Origin: JBBDWK01 sp040902885
GTDB taxonomy: Bacteria > Acidobacteriota > Terriglobia > Bryobacterales > Bryobacteraceae
NCBI GenBank assembly: GCA_040902885.1
Contig: JBBDWK010000037.1
Location: 91,022 to 155,021 of the forward strand
Length of the DNA stretch: 64,000 nucleotides
Direction of reading: 5' to 3'
The notes below the pieces were generated by a model. That model saw only the letters and a program-made list of their open reading frames with translations. It was not told the origin of the DNA and made no database searches. The position numbers and the translations under genes were made by a program. This document shows, piece by piece, positions 43,036 through 50,973 of this stretch; position 1 is the first letter of the stretch, and every line of letters starts with the position of its first letter.

Positions 43036-43616
43036 TGAAGCGAGTGGGCATTCTCGCGCTGCAGGGCGATTTCGAGGCGCACGCGAAATCGCTGGCGGAA
43101 GCCGGCGCGGAGCCGGTGCTGGTCCGTACGGCCGCCGGCCTCGAGGGGTTGGACGGTTTGGTGATTCCCGGCGGCGAAAGCACCACCATGCTGAAGCTGC
43201 TCGAAGACGAGGGAATGATGGACCCGCTGCGAGACTTTGGACGCCGGCGCCCGATCTTCGGCACGTGTGCGGGCGCGATCCTGCTGGCGTCGCAGGTACA
43301 GGGTCCGGAACAGAAAAGTTTGGCCTTGATGGATATGAGCGTGGAGCGCAACGCTTATGGCCGGCAGATCGAGAGCTGCGTGGCCGGCATCGCTCCGGAG
43401 CCGGAGTTGCGGACACGCATCGGCTGCGAGGGGGATATGGAAGCGGTATTCATCCGGGCTCCCATTATTCGGAGGTTGGGCGAGGGTGCGCGCGTGCTGG
43501 CTCGCTACCGTGGAGACGCCGTGCTGGTGGAGGATGGCCTGCATCTGGCGGCGACGTTTCACCCGGAGCTGACGACGGACCGGCGCGTACATCGGTTGTT
43601 CCTGAACAAGCTGTGA
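43035..43616 (+). CDS. pdxT: pyridoxal 5'-phosphate synthase glutaminase subunit PdxT
   Basis: This 193-residue class I glutamine amidotransferase supplies ammonia to PdxS. VGILALQGDFEAHAKSL is the family N-terminus, PGGESTTMLKLL is the substrate loop, the nucleophile is Cys78 in FGTCAGAILLA, and the His/Glu pair is His176 and Glu178 in TFHPELT. The triad is complete and the length normal. The start overlaps the pdxS stop (TGATG) and the stop overlaps the start of the phosphatase gene (GTGA), so translation of all three is coupled. Confidence 0.97.
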   Translation: MKRVGILALQGDFEAHAKSLAEAGAEPVLVRTAAGLEGLDGLVIPGGESTTMLKLLEDEGMMDPLRDFGRRRPIFGTCAGAILLASQVQGPEQKSLALMDMSVERNAYGRQIESCVAGIAPEPELRTRIGCEGDMEAVFIRAPIIRRLGEGARVLARYRGDAVLVEDGLHLAATFHPELTTDRRVHRLFLNKL

Positions 43617-44041
43617 GCAAAATTTGCGTATTATTCGTATGTATCGGCAACGCCTGCCGGAGCCAAATGGCGGAAGGCTTCGCGCGGAAGTACGGGCTCG
43701 ACGTGCTGGAGCCGTATAGCGGAGGCCTTGCCCCGGCGGTCGCCGTTCCGCCTAAGACCTGCGCCGTCATGGCCGAGCGGAATATCGATATCAGCCAACA
43801 CTTTCCCAAGGACTTCCGGCACTTCGACCTTTCCCAGTTCCAGCTCGTCGTGAACCTCAGCGGGATGCCTTTGCCGGGGCGTAAGCTGGCTCCGGTGCGG
43901 GAATGGAAGGTCGCCGACCCGATCGGCGGCTCAGATGCCGATTACCGCGAAGCGGCGGATTTGATCGAAACCCAGGTTATGAACCTGATTGTGGAGTTGC
44001 GGAGGACGCAAAACGCTTCTTCCGTACGCCAAAACTCTTGA
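43613..44041 (+). CDS. low-molecular-weight phosphatase/arsenate reductase-like protein
   Basis: This 142-residue protein begins at GTG 43613, overlapping the pdxT stop. The P-loop CIGNACRSQ covers Cys10 to Arg16 (CX5R) after VLFV, the catalytic signature of low-molecular-weight protein tyrosine phosphatases and thioredoxin-linked arsenate reductases. The general acid is Asp102 in VADPIGG, as in both. The SGGLAPAVAV and HFPKDF segments fit the family, and extra cysteines required for ArsC-type arsenate reduction are not all evident (Cys50 is present). Its coupling to the PLP genes raises the question of a role in B6 metabolism, for example dephosphorylating a PLP-pathway compound, which is inference only. 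Confidence 0.85.
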   Translation: MSKICVLFVCIGNACRSQMAEGFARKYGLDVLEPYSGGLAPAVAVPPKTCAVMAERNIDISQHFPKDFRHFDLSQFQLVVNLSGMPLPGRKLAPVREWKVADPIGGSDADYREAADLIETQVMNLIVELRRTQNASSVRQNS

Positions 44042-44143
44042 ACTCGCCTTTTGGACACCGAATTGCTAACAGTCTGATCAAGGCCTTCAGCGTGAAAATA
44101 CTTCCGGTACGCGAGCCGGGCTGAGCGTCAAAAGGATCGAGTC

Positions 44144-44413
44144 ATGTTTGCAATCTTGGGATGGATCTTCTTCGGGCTTCTGGTTGGTATCATCGCCAAA
44201 CTATTGATGCCGGGAGACGATCCTGGAGGTTTTGTGGTCACGATCATGCTCGGGATCGCCGGGGCGCTGGTAGGTGGCTACCTGGGGCGCGCGGTGGGGT
44301 TGTACGAGCCCGGACAATCGGCCGGATTCTTCATGGCCACACTAGGAGCCATCCTCCTGCTAGCCCTTTTTCGGCTGGCCGTCGGGAGAAGGCGCATCGT
44401 CGCGGGAAGGTGA
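44144..44413 (+). CDS. GlsB/YeaQ/YmgE family membrane protein
   Basis: This is an 89-residue protein with three hydrophobic helices: FAILGWIFFGLLVGIIAKLL, VVTIMLGIAGALVGGYLG and FFMATLGAILLLALFRLAVG. The G-rich helices and the LLMPGDDPGGF loop are hallmarks of the transglycosylase-associated (Tgl/GlsB) family of small inner-membrane proteins, which are often stress-induced. Function is not established. Its last 54 bp overlap the convergent MFS gene, so coding is read on both strands there. Confidence 0.88.
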   Translation: MFAILGWIFFGLLVGIIAKLLMPGDDPGGFVVTIMLGIAGALVGGYLGRAVGLYEPGQSAGFFMATLGAILLLALFRLAVGRRRIVAGR

Positions 44414-45628
44414 GTAGCGGCTGGCGGCCAGACCCGCCAGCGCGGCGAGAAGAGCGGCAACCGCGACGGCGCAGAGCGGGAGTAAAAAGCTGCCCGTCGC
44501 GTGTGTAATTTTACCCACTGCCCACATCGCGAGCGCCCCGGCAAGCGAGCCTGAGCCGCCGAGAAGACCTGCCGCGGTGGAAACGCGCGCCGGCGAGACC
44601 TCCTGCGCCATCGTAAGATACATCGCGATCCACACGCCGATACCAAAGTTCACCACCACCAGCGCGGCGACGGCTTCGCGCAAGCCGGGCAGAAATGGCA
44701 CCGCGGCCGAGACCGCGAGGAGCGCGGTAGCGGCGAGGAACACCTGCCTGCGCGCGCTTCGCACGCGCCCATTTCTCCTCGCCAGCCACAGCACCGCCGC
44801 GCCGCAGGAGAGGTAGCCGAGGTCGAGTCCCAGGTAGATGGCCGTGAGGACAAAGCCGAGTTGCCGGTCCGCTTGGAGCCCGCGCTCCTGCACAAGATAT
44901 GTAGGGAGCCAGTTCACGTTGAAGTAGAGGCAGGGATTGACCAGGATGGAGACGGCGAAGACCTGCCAGAAGCGGCCGCCGCGAAGGATCTCACGGTAAC
45001 CCGAAGCGGCGGACCCGCGCGGCGAATCGTCGCGCCACACGCTGCGCAGGTGAGCGTGGCGGGTAGTAACGGCCCAGCCTGCAAACCACACCAAGCCCAG
45101 CGATCCGACCGCCACAAAGGCCCATCGCCAGCCCAGCCAGCCTGAAATCCCGAGAATGATCGCCGGAGCGATCAGCGCGCCCACGCTGGTGCCGCTGGTG
45201 AAGATGCCGTTGCCGAGCGCGCGCTCCTTGGGCGGCAGCGTACGGGCCACAATGCGCATCGCCGCCGGCCAGTTGGCCGACTCCGTCAAACCCAGCAGCA
45301 ACCGGAAGAAGATCAGCCCCGCGAAGCCGGTCGCCAGCGAAGTGAGAGCCGCGGCGGCCGACCACGCGAGCACGGCAAAACCGTATGCCCAGCGCAGGTT
45401 CGAGCGGTCCAGCCACGTGCCGATGCCGAACTGCGCGAACGTATACGAATAGTAGAAGATCGAGAACAGCCATCCCAGCGCCGCGTTGTCCAGACCGAGT
45501 TCTTTCTGGATGGTGGGCGCGAGAATGCCCATTGTCTGGCGGTCGAGATAATTGAGCGTTGTGGCCAGGAACAGGAAGACGCAGATGCTCCATTTTGAAA
45601 AACCGCCCGTGCCCGCCCCGGTTTGCAT
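44360..45628 (-). CDS. MFS transporter, ACS (anion:cation symporter) type
   Basis: This 422-residue transporter has twelve predicted helices. VFLFLATTLNYLDRQTMGIL in helix 1 and the loop, NGIFTSGTSVGALIAPAI in helix 5, and GWRWAFVAVGSLGLVW are typical of the hexuronate/glucarate ACS subfamily. It should import an organic anion with protons or sodium. A promoter with TTGACA and TCTAAT boxes and a palindromic operator lies directly upstream, facing a divergent LacI gene, so it is very likely controlled by that regulator. No clear ribosome site precedes the ATG. The 3' end overlaps the GlsB gene by 54 bp. Confidence 0.92.
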   Translation of the reverse strand: MQTGAGTGGFSKWSICVFLFLATTLNYLDRQTMGILAPTIQKELGLDNAALGWLFSIFYYSYTFAQFGIGTWLDRSNLRWAYGFAVLAWSAAAALTSLATGFAGLIFFRLLLGLTESANWPAAMRIVARTLPPKERALGNGIFTSGTSVGALIAPAIILGISGWLGWRWAFVAVGSLGLVWFAGWAVTTRHAHLRSVWRDDSPRGSAASGYREILRGGRFWQVFAVSILVNPCLYFNVNWLPTYLVQERGLQADRQLGFVLTAIYLGLDLGYLSCGAAVLWLARRNGRVRSARRQVFLAATALLAVSAAVPFLPGLREAVAALVVVNFGIGVWIAMYLTMAQEVSPARVSTAAGLLGGSGSLAGALAMWAVGKITHATGSFLLPLCAVAVAALLAALAGLAASRYSPSRDDAPSPDGQPKKG

Positions 45629-45635
45629 CCGCGTT

Positions 45636-45684
45636 CTAACCGTTTAGAACAACCGATTAGAGCAGCCGGAGGGAGGTCTGTCAA
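45636..45684 (-). promoter_or_regulatory. MFS promoter with LacI-type operators
   Basis: On the minus strand TTGACA (45684-45679) and TCTAAT (45661-45656) are 17 bases apart, a strong sigma-70 promoter with its start near 45649. Immediately downstream is the palindrome CTAAACGGTTAG (45647-45636), part of the longer GTTCTAACCGTTTAGAAC on the plus strand with perfect 7-base arms. A weaker half-match, ACAACCGATTAG (45649-45660), overlaps the -10 box, 13 bp centre to centre. The central CG and the position over the start site fit repression by a LacI protein. Confidence 0.72.
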
Positions 45685-45706
45685 GTTCCCTTTATAATGC
45701 CTTCAG

Positions 45707-46690
45707 ATGGCCACCATCTACGATGTCGCCAAGCGCGCCAAGGTTTCTACTTACACGGTTTCCTCGGTTCTGAACCGTTCCGCTTACGTCAGTCCGGAAC
45801 TGACGATGCGTGTGCAGCAGGCCGTCCGCGAACTCGACTACACAATCAACGATCTCGCGCGCAGCCTGCAGACGCGGCGCACGCGCACCATCGGAATGCT
45901 GATTCCGGATATCGCCAATCCGTTCTATGCAAAAGTGGTGCGCGCGGCGGAAGAGCGTCTGAAGCGGGACGGTTACTCCTTGATTCTGGGCAACACATAC
46001 AACGACGAAGCCGAGCAGTCGCGGTACCTGGGCGTATTTCGCTCCAAGCAGGTGGACGGCCTGCTGCTCTTCGTCTCGGCCGGCGATGAAGAGGACGCCA
46101 GAAAGCTGGTGGAGGCCCGCAAACCCGTGGTTTTCGTGGGCCGCGTGCCGCGCACCTTTGAAGCCGACACCGTTACGGCCGATAACATTCGGGGATCGCA
46201 ACTTGCCACCGAACACCTGATTGGAAAGGGCCACAAGACCATCGCCTTGATTCCCGGACAACTGGCGCTGAGCGCGAGCTCGGACCGCGTGGCAGGCTGG
46301 CGCCGCGCCCTGCGCAAACACAAGCTGCCCGCTCCGGCCGGGTATGTGCGCGACGGCGATTGGACGGTGGAGTCCGGCCGGAGCGCCACGCTCAGTTTTC
46401 TGGACCTCCCCCAACCCCCGACCGCTATCCTGGCGGCAAACTTCCTGATGATGACCGGCGTGCTGCGCGCCCTGAAGGAACGCTCCATTTCCTGCCCCAG
46501 GCAGGTGGAGGTGATGAGCTGGGACGATTCGGAGTGGCTGGACGTCTTCGCGCCGCCGGTCTCAACGGTCGCCACGCCCAGCGCGGAGATGGGCGAGCGC
46601 GCCGCCGATCTGCTGCTGAAGCGCATGCGCCATCCAGCCCGCAAGTTCGAGCGGATCTCCCTGCCTTCCGAGCTGCACATACGGGGCTGA
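45707..46690 (+). CDS. LacI family transcriptional regulator
   Basis: The 327-residue regulator has the LacI helix-turn-helix at residues 3-24 (TIYDVAKRAKVSTYTVSSVL, hinge helix near LARSLQTRR at 50-58) and a periplasmic-binding-protein-like sensor domain (RTIGMLIPDIANPFYAKVV, IPGQLALSASSDRVAGWRRA, AILAANFLMMTGVLRAL). It binds a palindromic operator as a dimer and releases it on sugar binding. Two matching operators are found at the divergent MFS promoter and at TonB receptor 3. A TATAAT at 45693-45698 sits only 8 bases before the start codon, so its own transcript may be almost leaderless. The inducer is unknown. Confidence 0.92.
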   Translation: MATIYDVAKRAKVSTYTVSSVLNRSAYVSPELTMRVQQAVRELDYTINDLARSLQTRRTRTIGMLIPDIANPFYAKVVRAAEERLKRDGYSLILGNTYNDEAEQSRYLGVFRSKQVDGLLLFVSAGDEEDARKLVEARKPVVFVGRVPRTFEADTVTADNIRGSQLATEHLIGKGHKTIALIPGQLALSASSDRVAGWRRALRKHKLPAPAGYVRDGDWTVESGRSATLSFLDLPQPPTAILAANFLMMTGVLRALKERSISCPRQVEVMSWDDSEWLDVFAPPVSTVATPSAEMGERAADLLLKRMRHPARKFERISLPSELHIRG

Positions 46691-46730
46691 CGCGGGAGAT
46701 TCGACCGAGCGTTTCGAATCCAAAACATCG

Positions 46731-47021
46731 TCAGCCTCCTTCATAAAACGAAATTCCGATTGCGGCATTTTCTACTGGACTGCCTAGCCAATGGTGGCAG
46801 TCGGCGGCAACGCGCGCGAAATGCTGCAGCTCATCGGGTGTTGGCGGCGGTAGATGTCCTCCGGGTGTGACCGGTCTCCCGATCTCCTGAAAGAATCTCC
46901 CGAGTTTCGGGGTGGTCGTAATCAGCTGCACAACCGGCCCGCGGCGAAGTTCGGTTGACCGAAGAATGATTTGCCAGCAACGTTTGCGGCCGACCGCGTC
47001 GCCTGACGGGCAGCTATTCAT
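46731..47021 (-). pseudogene. possible cupin-type gene fragment
   Basis: The frame of up to 96 residues contains VVQLITTTPKLGRFFQEIGRP and PPPTPDELQHFARVAADCHHWLG. This resembles the C-terminal tail of cupin-type proteins, where a helical F-x-E-x-G-x-P unit is followed by a proline-rich linker and a final helix. The cupin barrel itself is absent and the upstream part of the frame does not look like protein. It occupies most of the 323-bp gap between the LacI gene and the ADOP permease. A remnant seems more likely than a working gene. Confidence 0.35.
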
Positions 47022-49458
47022 AGCGCAAGGCCACCACGGGATCGACTCGCGTCGCCCGGCGCGCGGGAATGTAACTGGCTGCCAGGACGACCGCCATCAG
47101 CAGAGCGGCCGTGGCTCCGAAGGTTAGCGGATCGAATGACTCGATGCCAAAGAGGAGCTGGCGAATGAATCGCGTCAGTGCGAAGGCTCCGAGAGCACCC
47201 AGCGCCACCCCGATCAGCCCAATCCGCATGCCCTGGCCGAGCACCAAATTCAGTATGTCCGCATGGCCTGCGCCAATGGCCATCCGAATCCCGAACTCCT
47301 GGGTCCTGCGGGCAACCACAAATGCCATCACTCCGTAGATTCCGACCGCCGCCAGCGCGAGCGCGATAACGGAAAACAAGCTGAGCAGCAGGGTCAGGAA
47401 TCGCGGCTGCACGTTCGCGGCGGCGATGACGTCTTCCATGAGGCGAACCTGCGCGATGGGCAGCGACGGATCGAGGCCCACCGTCTGCGCCCGTACGGCT
47501 GAAACGATTCTCCGCGGATCGCCAACGGCCCTGATGGCGAGGTACATAGACCGGATGCCGCCGTCAACTTGCGAGTAGGGGAAGTAGAGCTCAGTGCGGG
47601 TGGGTTTATCGATGCCGCCGTTCTTGACATCCGCTGCGACGCCGACGATTGTCCGCCACGGCGCCGTGCTGGACGACTCCCGGATACGACGGCCAATCGG
47701 GCTCTGATTGCCATAGAACGTCCTCGCCAGCGTCCGATTAATGATGGCGGCCTTATTGGCGCCGTAGCCGTCGCGCGCGTCGAAAGCGCGGCCCTCGACA
47801 ATCGGGATCCGCAGCATTTCGAAATAGCCGGGTGAGACGTACTGATAATAGTCGACATTCTCGTCCGGTCCGCCGGGGCTCTTGACATAGCCTTCGATCT
47901 CGGTATCGTTGGCGTTCAATTGCCGCACCGGCGCGAGGCCGGAGACCAGCGAAGCCGATTCCACGCCCGGAATGGCCGTCACGCCCTCGAGCAGTCTGGC
48001 CCACAACTGCCTGACGGCGGTCCATTGCGTATACTGTGCCATCGGCAGCGCCAGCCGCATGGTGATCACGCGCGATGGATCGAGGCCGATGTTCACCTGC
48101 TGGAGCTTCCAGAACGTTCGCACCATCAGGCCCGTTCCAACAAGAAGAATCAGCGCGAACGCCAGTTCGGCGACTACCATCACGCGACGAAGCCAGTGTG
48201 CGCTGCTGGCGGCCGTGCTCCGCCCCGTTGCGCTCTTCAGCGATCCCTGGGTATCGCCGGCGAACTGCGCGAGAGGAGCGAGCCCGAAAAAGATGCCCGT
48301 CAAGATGCTGGCCGCAACAGTGAATGCCAGAACCCGCCAGTCGATCCCAACCTCGTAAGCTCGGGGAATGCTGTCCTGACCAAATGTGAGAATCAGCCGA
48401 AGGGCTCCCCACGCGACCGCCAGCCCGAGCAGGGCGCCAACAACCGCTAGCAGCAGGCCTTCTACCAGGCATTGCCGCGCAAGCTTCCAGATACTGGCTC
48501 CAACCGCCTTACGGACCGCAATTTCGTGATGGCGCGATTCGGCTCGCGCCAGGAGCAGATTTCCCACGTTGACGCACGCGATCAATAAGACAAACGCCAC
48601 GGCTCCCAACATCAGCAGCATCGCCGGCCGGACGTTTCCAACTACCTCTCCGTGATAAGGCAGCGCAAGCAGGGTGTGGAACTTCGTGTCGAAGGTGTGG
48701 GTGTTCGGCGTCTTATTCAAAGCCTGGTCCACCATGATGCGCCTGAACTCTTCCTGGGCGCGCTCGAACGGCGTATGCTGCTTTAACCTGCCAATTACGG
48801 ACTGAAAGTGGCTAGCCCGGCCACCGGGACTCGCGGGATTGATTTGCTGCGGGAACCACAGTTCGGGCCGGTCGGTTTCCCCCGGCGGAAAAGCGAAACC
48901 ACGCGGCATAACTCCAATGACGGTTGCCGTCAGACCATTAATCTTCACTTCGCGGCCGATGACGTTCGAGGCTCCGCCAAATGCGCGCTTCCACAAGCCA
49001 TCCGAAAGAACCAGCGTTAGAGGCGCTCCGTGCCGGCCGTCATCCGGAGTAAGCGTGCGGCCAAGCTGGGGAATCACGCCGAGCATCGGCAGCATGCCGC
49101 CCGTGACGTTCGCGGCGGTAACGCGAACCGGCTCGCCGCCGCCCGCCAGGTTCACGCCGGACACGACATATGCCTCCAGCGCCTCCCAGGACTCAGTCAG
49201 CCGCCGCAAGTCGAGAAGCTCCGGCGTTGACGTCCAGAACTTTCGGAAACCTCCACTCGACCCGTACGTTGGGAACTCCGTATAGACGCGGACCAGCCTT
49301 TCCGGATCCTTGAACGGGAGGGGCCGCAGCATCACGGCGTTCACGACTGTGAAGATCGCCGTGTTCGCTCCAATGCCCAGCGCGACACAAAGCGTGGCCG
49401 CTATAGTCAGAGCGGGGTTTTTACGCATTGCTCGGAGGGCGTAGCGAAGATCCGTCAT
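47014..49458 (-). CDS. ADOP-type FtsX/MacB-like permease
   Basis: This protein of 814 residues starts at the ATG giving MTDLRYALRAMRKNPALTIA. It has two MacB/FtsX units: helix 1 (LCVALGIGANTAIFTVVNAVM), a periplasmic domain, the block RHHEIAVRKAVGASIWKLAR, a second periplasmic domain, and a final block with RRTQEFGIRMAIGAG ending PARRATRVDPVVALRYE. Unlike the permease at 18837 it lacks the N-terminal prefix domain and has no PadR gene at its side. No ATPase is encoded. An in-frame extension upstream of 49458 belongs to a duplicated fragment and is not part of the protein. Confidence 0.92.
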   Translation of the reverse strand: MTDLRYALRAMRKNPALTIAATLCVALGIGANTAIFTVVNAVMLRPLPFKDPERLVRVYTEFPTYGSSGGFRKFWTSTPELLDLRRLTESWEALEAYVVSGVNLAGGGEPVRVTAANVTGGMLPMLGVIPQLGRTLTPDDGRHGAPLTLVLSDGLWKRAFGGASNVIGREVKINGLTATVIGVMPRGFAFPPGETDRPELWFPQQINPASPGGRASHFQSVIGRLKQHTPFERAQEEFRRIMVDQALNKTPNTHTFDTKFHTLLALPYHGEVVGNVRPAMLLMLGAVAFVLLIACVNVGNLLLARAESRHHEIAVRKAVGASIWKLARQCLVEGLLLAVVGALLGLAVAWGALRLILTFGQDSIPRAYEVGIDWRVLAFTVAASILTGIFFGLAPLAQFAGDTQGSLKSATGRSTAASSAHWLRRVMVVAELAFALILLVGTGLMVRTFWKLQQVNIGLDPSRVITMRLALPMAQYTQWTAVRQLWARLLEGVTAIPGVESASLVSGLAPVRQLNANDTEIEGYVKSPGGPDENVDYYQYVSPGYFEMLRIPIVEGRAFDARDGYGANKAAIINRTLARTFYGNQSPIGRRIRESSSTAPWRTIVGVAADVKNGGIDKPTRTELYFPYSQVDGGIRSMYLAIRAVGDPRRIVSAVRAQTVGLDPSLPIAQVRLMEDVIAAANVQPRFLTLLLSLFSVIALALAAVGIYGVMAFVVARRTQEFGIRMAIGAGHADILNLVLGQGMRIGLIGVALGALGAFALTRFIRQLLFGIESFDPLTFGATAALLMAVVLAASYIPARRATRVDPVVALRYE

Positions 49459-49498
49459 GCGTAGATTATACGGGACAAGACATCTCGAAGTTCCCGGA

Positions 49499-49543
49499 CT
49501 TTCCACGCCCACTGCTTCGATCGCGCTCGACGGTCTCAAACGG
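49499..49543. repeat. duplicated fragment of the DUF6282 gene
   Basis: This 45-base stretch matches 50293-50339 inside the DUF6282 gene (CTTTCCACGCCCAC through GGTCTCAAACGG) with two substitutions and a two-base gap. The gap breaks the frame and the flanks do not match, so it is a noncoding remnant. The rest of the 216-bp gap between the permease and the SnoaL-like gene holds the SD site of the latter and nothing else recognisable. Confidence 0.75.
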
Positions 49544-49674
49544 TGCTTTCAAAGTCCCCGTTGATGATGCAGAGGACGGCCTCTTGGAGGAGAGGCCGCC
49601 TCGTTCCTGTTCGAAGCCCCGGAACAGAATCGCACGCCCGCTGGCGCGCATCACGGATATTAGGAGGTGATGGA

Positions 49675-50046
49675 ATGCCGGCAAAGAGTCCCGAGGAGAT
49701 TTGCAGTCTCTTCCAGAAGTACATGGCCCACGGCGATCTCGAGTCGCTACTGACCATCTACGATGATGAAGCGGTTTTTCTGAATCAGTCAGGCGAGGTG
49801 AAGAAGGGAAAGCACGGTCTGCGAGAGGAGTTGGCCCCATTAGCTGCCGCGAAGACCATTTTTGACTTCAGCATTCAGCAGGTGATCCAATCCGGCGACA
49901 TTGCGCTCATGCATACTGACTGGCAGGTGTCCTCGCCTCAGCAAATGTTTGTGCATGCGATCGAAGTAGCACGCCGCCAGCCCGACGGCACGTGGCGCTG
50001 GCTCATCGGCGATCCCTTCACGGTTGGCAGACGAACCGCCAACTGA
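49675..50046 (+). CDS. SnoaL-like/NTF2-fold protein
   Basis: The gene encodes 123 residues with the NTF2-like pattern: PEEICSLFQKYMAHGDLESLLTIYDDEAVFLNQSGE, then KGKHGLREELAPLAA, then FDFSIQQVIQSGDIALMHTDWQV and RRQPDGTWRWLIGDPF. This matches SnoaL-like or DUF4440 proteins that bind or act on small polyketide- or steroid-like molecules. The ATG at 49675 is supported by a near-perfect Shine-Dalgarno AGGAGGTGA at 49662-49670. No signal peptide is present. It stands alone between the ADOP permease and the DUF6282 gene, both on the other strand. Confidence 0.85.
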   Translation: MPAKSPEEICSLFQKYMAHGDLESLLTIYDDEAVFLNQSGEVKKGKHGLREELAPLAAAKTIFDFSIQQVIQSGDIALMHTDWQVSSPQQMFVHAIEVARRQPDGTWRWLIGDPFTVGRRTAN

Positions 50047-50135
50047 CGCGTCGAACTGAAGCGGTGCCGAACTTCACGGGATGTCATGGTGACACGGGTC
50101 ATTAGATGTCGAGAAATCCGACCCTACCGCGACTT

Positions 50136-50972
50136 TCACGAACCCAAAAGCAAACTGCGGGGATTGTCCCTCATCATGCAGCGAAGCTGTTCCGGAGAAA
50201 AGCCGCTGCTCCGGAGCCGTTCCGCGTACAGCCGCAGCCCGTCCACCGGCGGCGGAGTGTCCGGCTGGCCCAGGTCCGAGGAGAGAATCGTGCTTTCCAC
50301 GCCCACCGCTTCGATCGCGCGCTCGATGGTCTCAAACGGCGTATGACCGCAGCGGTGCGTTGTCGAAACGAAGCAGCGCTCGAAGAAGACACCGCCTCCT
50401 GCCGCAAGCTGCCGCTGCAGCTCGATTGGAAAATACGTCGCGGACCATTCCGGATGCGTGACCAGAATCTTTCGCACGCCAACCTCGCGCGCCCGATGGA
50501 TGAGCGCCGCCGATTCCTCGGGCGCCAGGTGGCCGGTTCCCAACACGCAATCGCCTTCCGCCAGCAGGCGCAGAATCTCCTCCACCTGCGGCAGGAGCCG
50601 GCACTCCGCATCCTGTATCGCAATGCCGCCCGGGTTGCCGTGCCGGCTGCGGTGATTGCGGGACGAGCGCGTCGGCATCCAGACTTCCTTAGCCCCCAGT
50701 TGCAGGGCCAGCCGCACCGCCGCCGGATTCAAGCCGCCCACGGTCTCGTTGAGAACGAGGCCGCCGAAGACCTGAATCCCCGTGACGACCTTCGATACCA
50801 GCCAGGCCCGTTCCACCGTCGAGGCCTGATGCGACTTGATGAGCACGGCGGCCATCCCCGCTTTCGCCGCTTCGCGCGCCAGATCGAAATCGTCGTAACG
50901 GCGCGGGTCGATATCGGGCGCGCTGTGGACATGCAGGTCGATCGCGCCGTGAAGAAAATCGGGCAGACTCAT
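50136..50972 (-). CDS. DUF6282 family metal-dependent hydrolase-like protein
   Basis: The product is 278 residues with the amidohydrolase-like start IDLHVHSAPDIDPRRYDDF, giving metal ligands His14 and His16 and Asp20. Further histidines lie in LIKSHQAS, VLGTGHLAPEE and LVTHPEWSATY, and the last ligand Asp lies in TILSSDLGQPD, completing the PHP/amidohydrolase set. DUF6282 proteins are predicted TIM-barrel hydrolases with unknown substrate. The gene begins one base after TonB receptor 3 ends, so it is in the receptor's transcript and probably acts on the imported compound or a product of it. A piece of it is duplicated at 49499. Confidence 0.82.
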   Translation of the reverse strand: MSLPDFLHGAIDLHVHSAPDIDPRRYDDFDLAREAAKAGMAAVLIKSHQASTVERAWLVSKVVTGIQVFGGLVLNETVGGLNPAAVRLALQLGAKEVWMPTRSSRNHRSRHGNPGGIAIQDAECRLLPQVEEILRLLAEGDCVLGTGHLAPEESAALIHRAREVGVRKILVTHPEWSATYFPIELQRQLAAGGGVFFERCFVSTTHRCGHTPFETIERAIEAVGVESTILSSDLGQPDTPPPVDGLRLYAERLRSSGFSPEQLRCMMRDNPRSLLLGS

Positions 50973-50973
50973 T

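Noticed and set aside
41551..43416. 621-residue minus-strand frame across pdxR, pdxS and pdxT
   Set aside because: It is antisense to three strongly conserved genes, with biased composition and no motifs.
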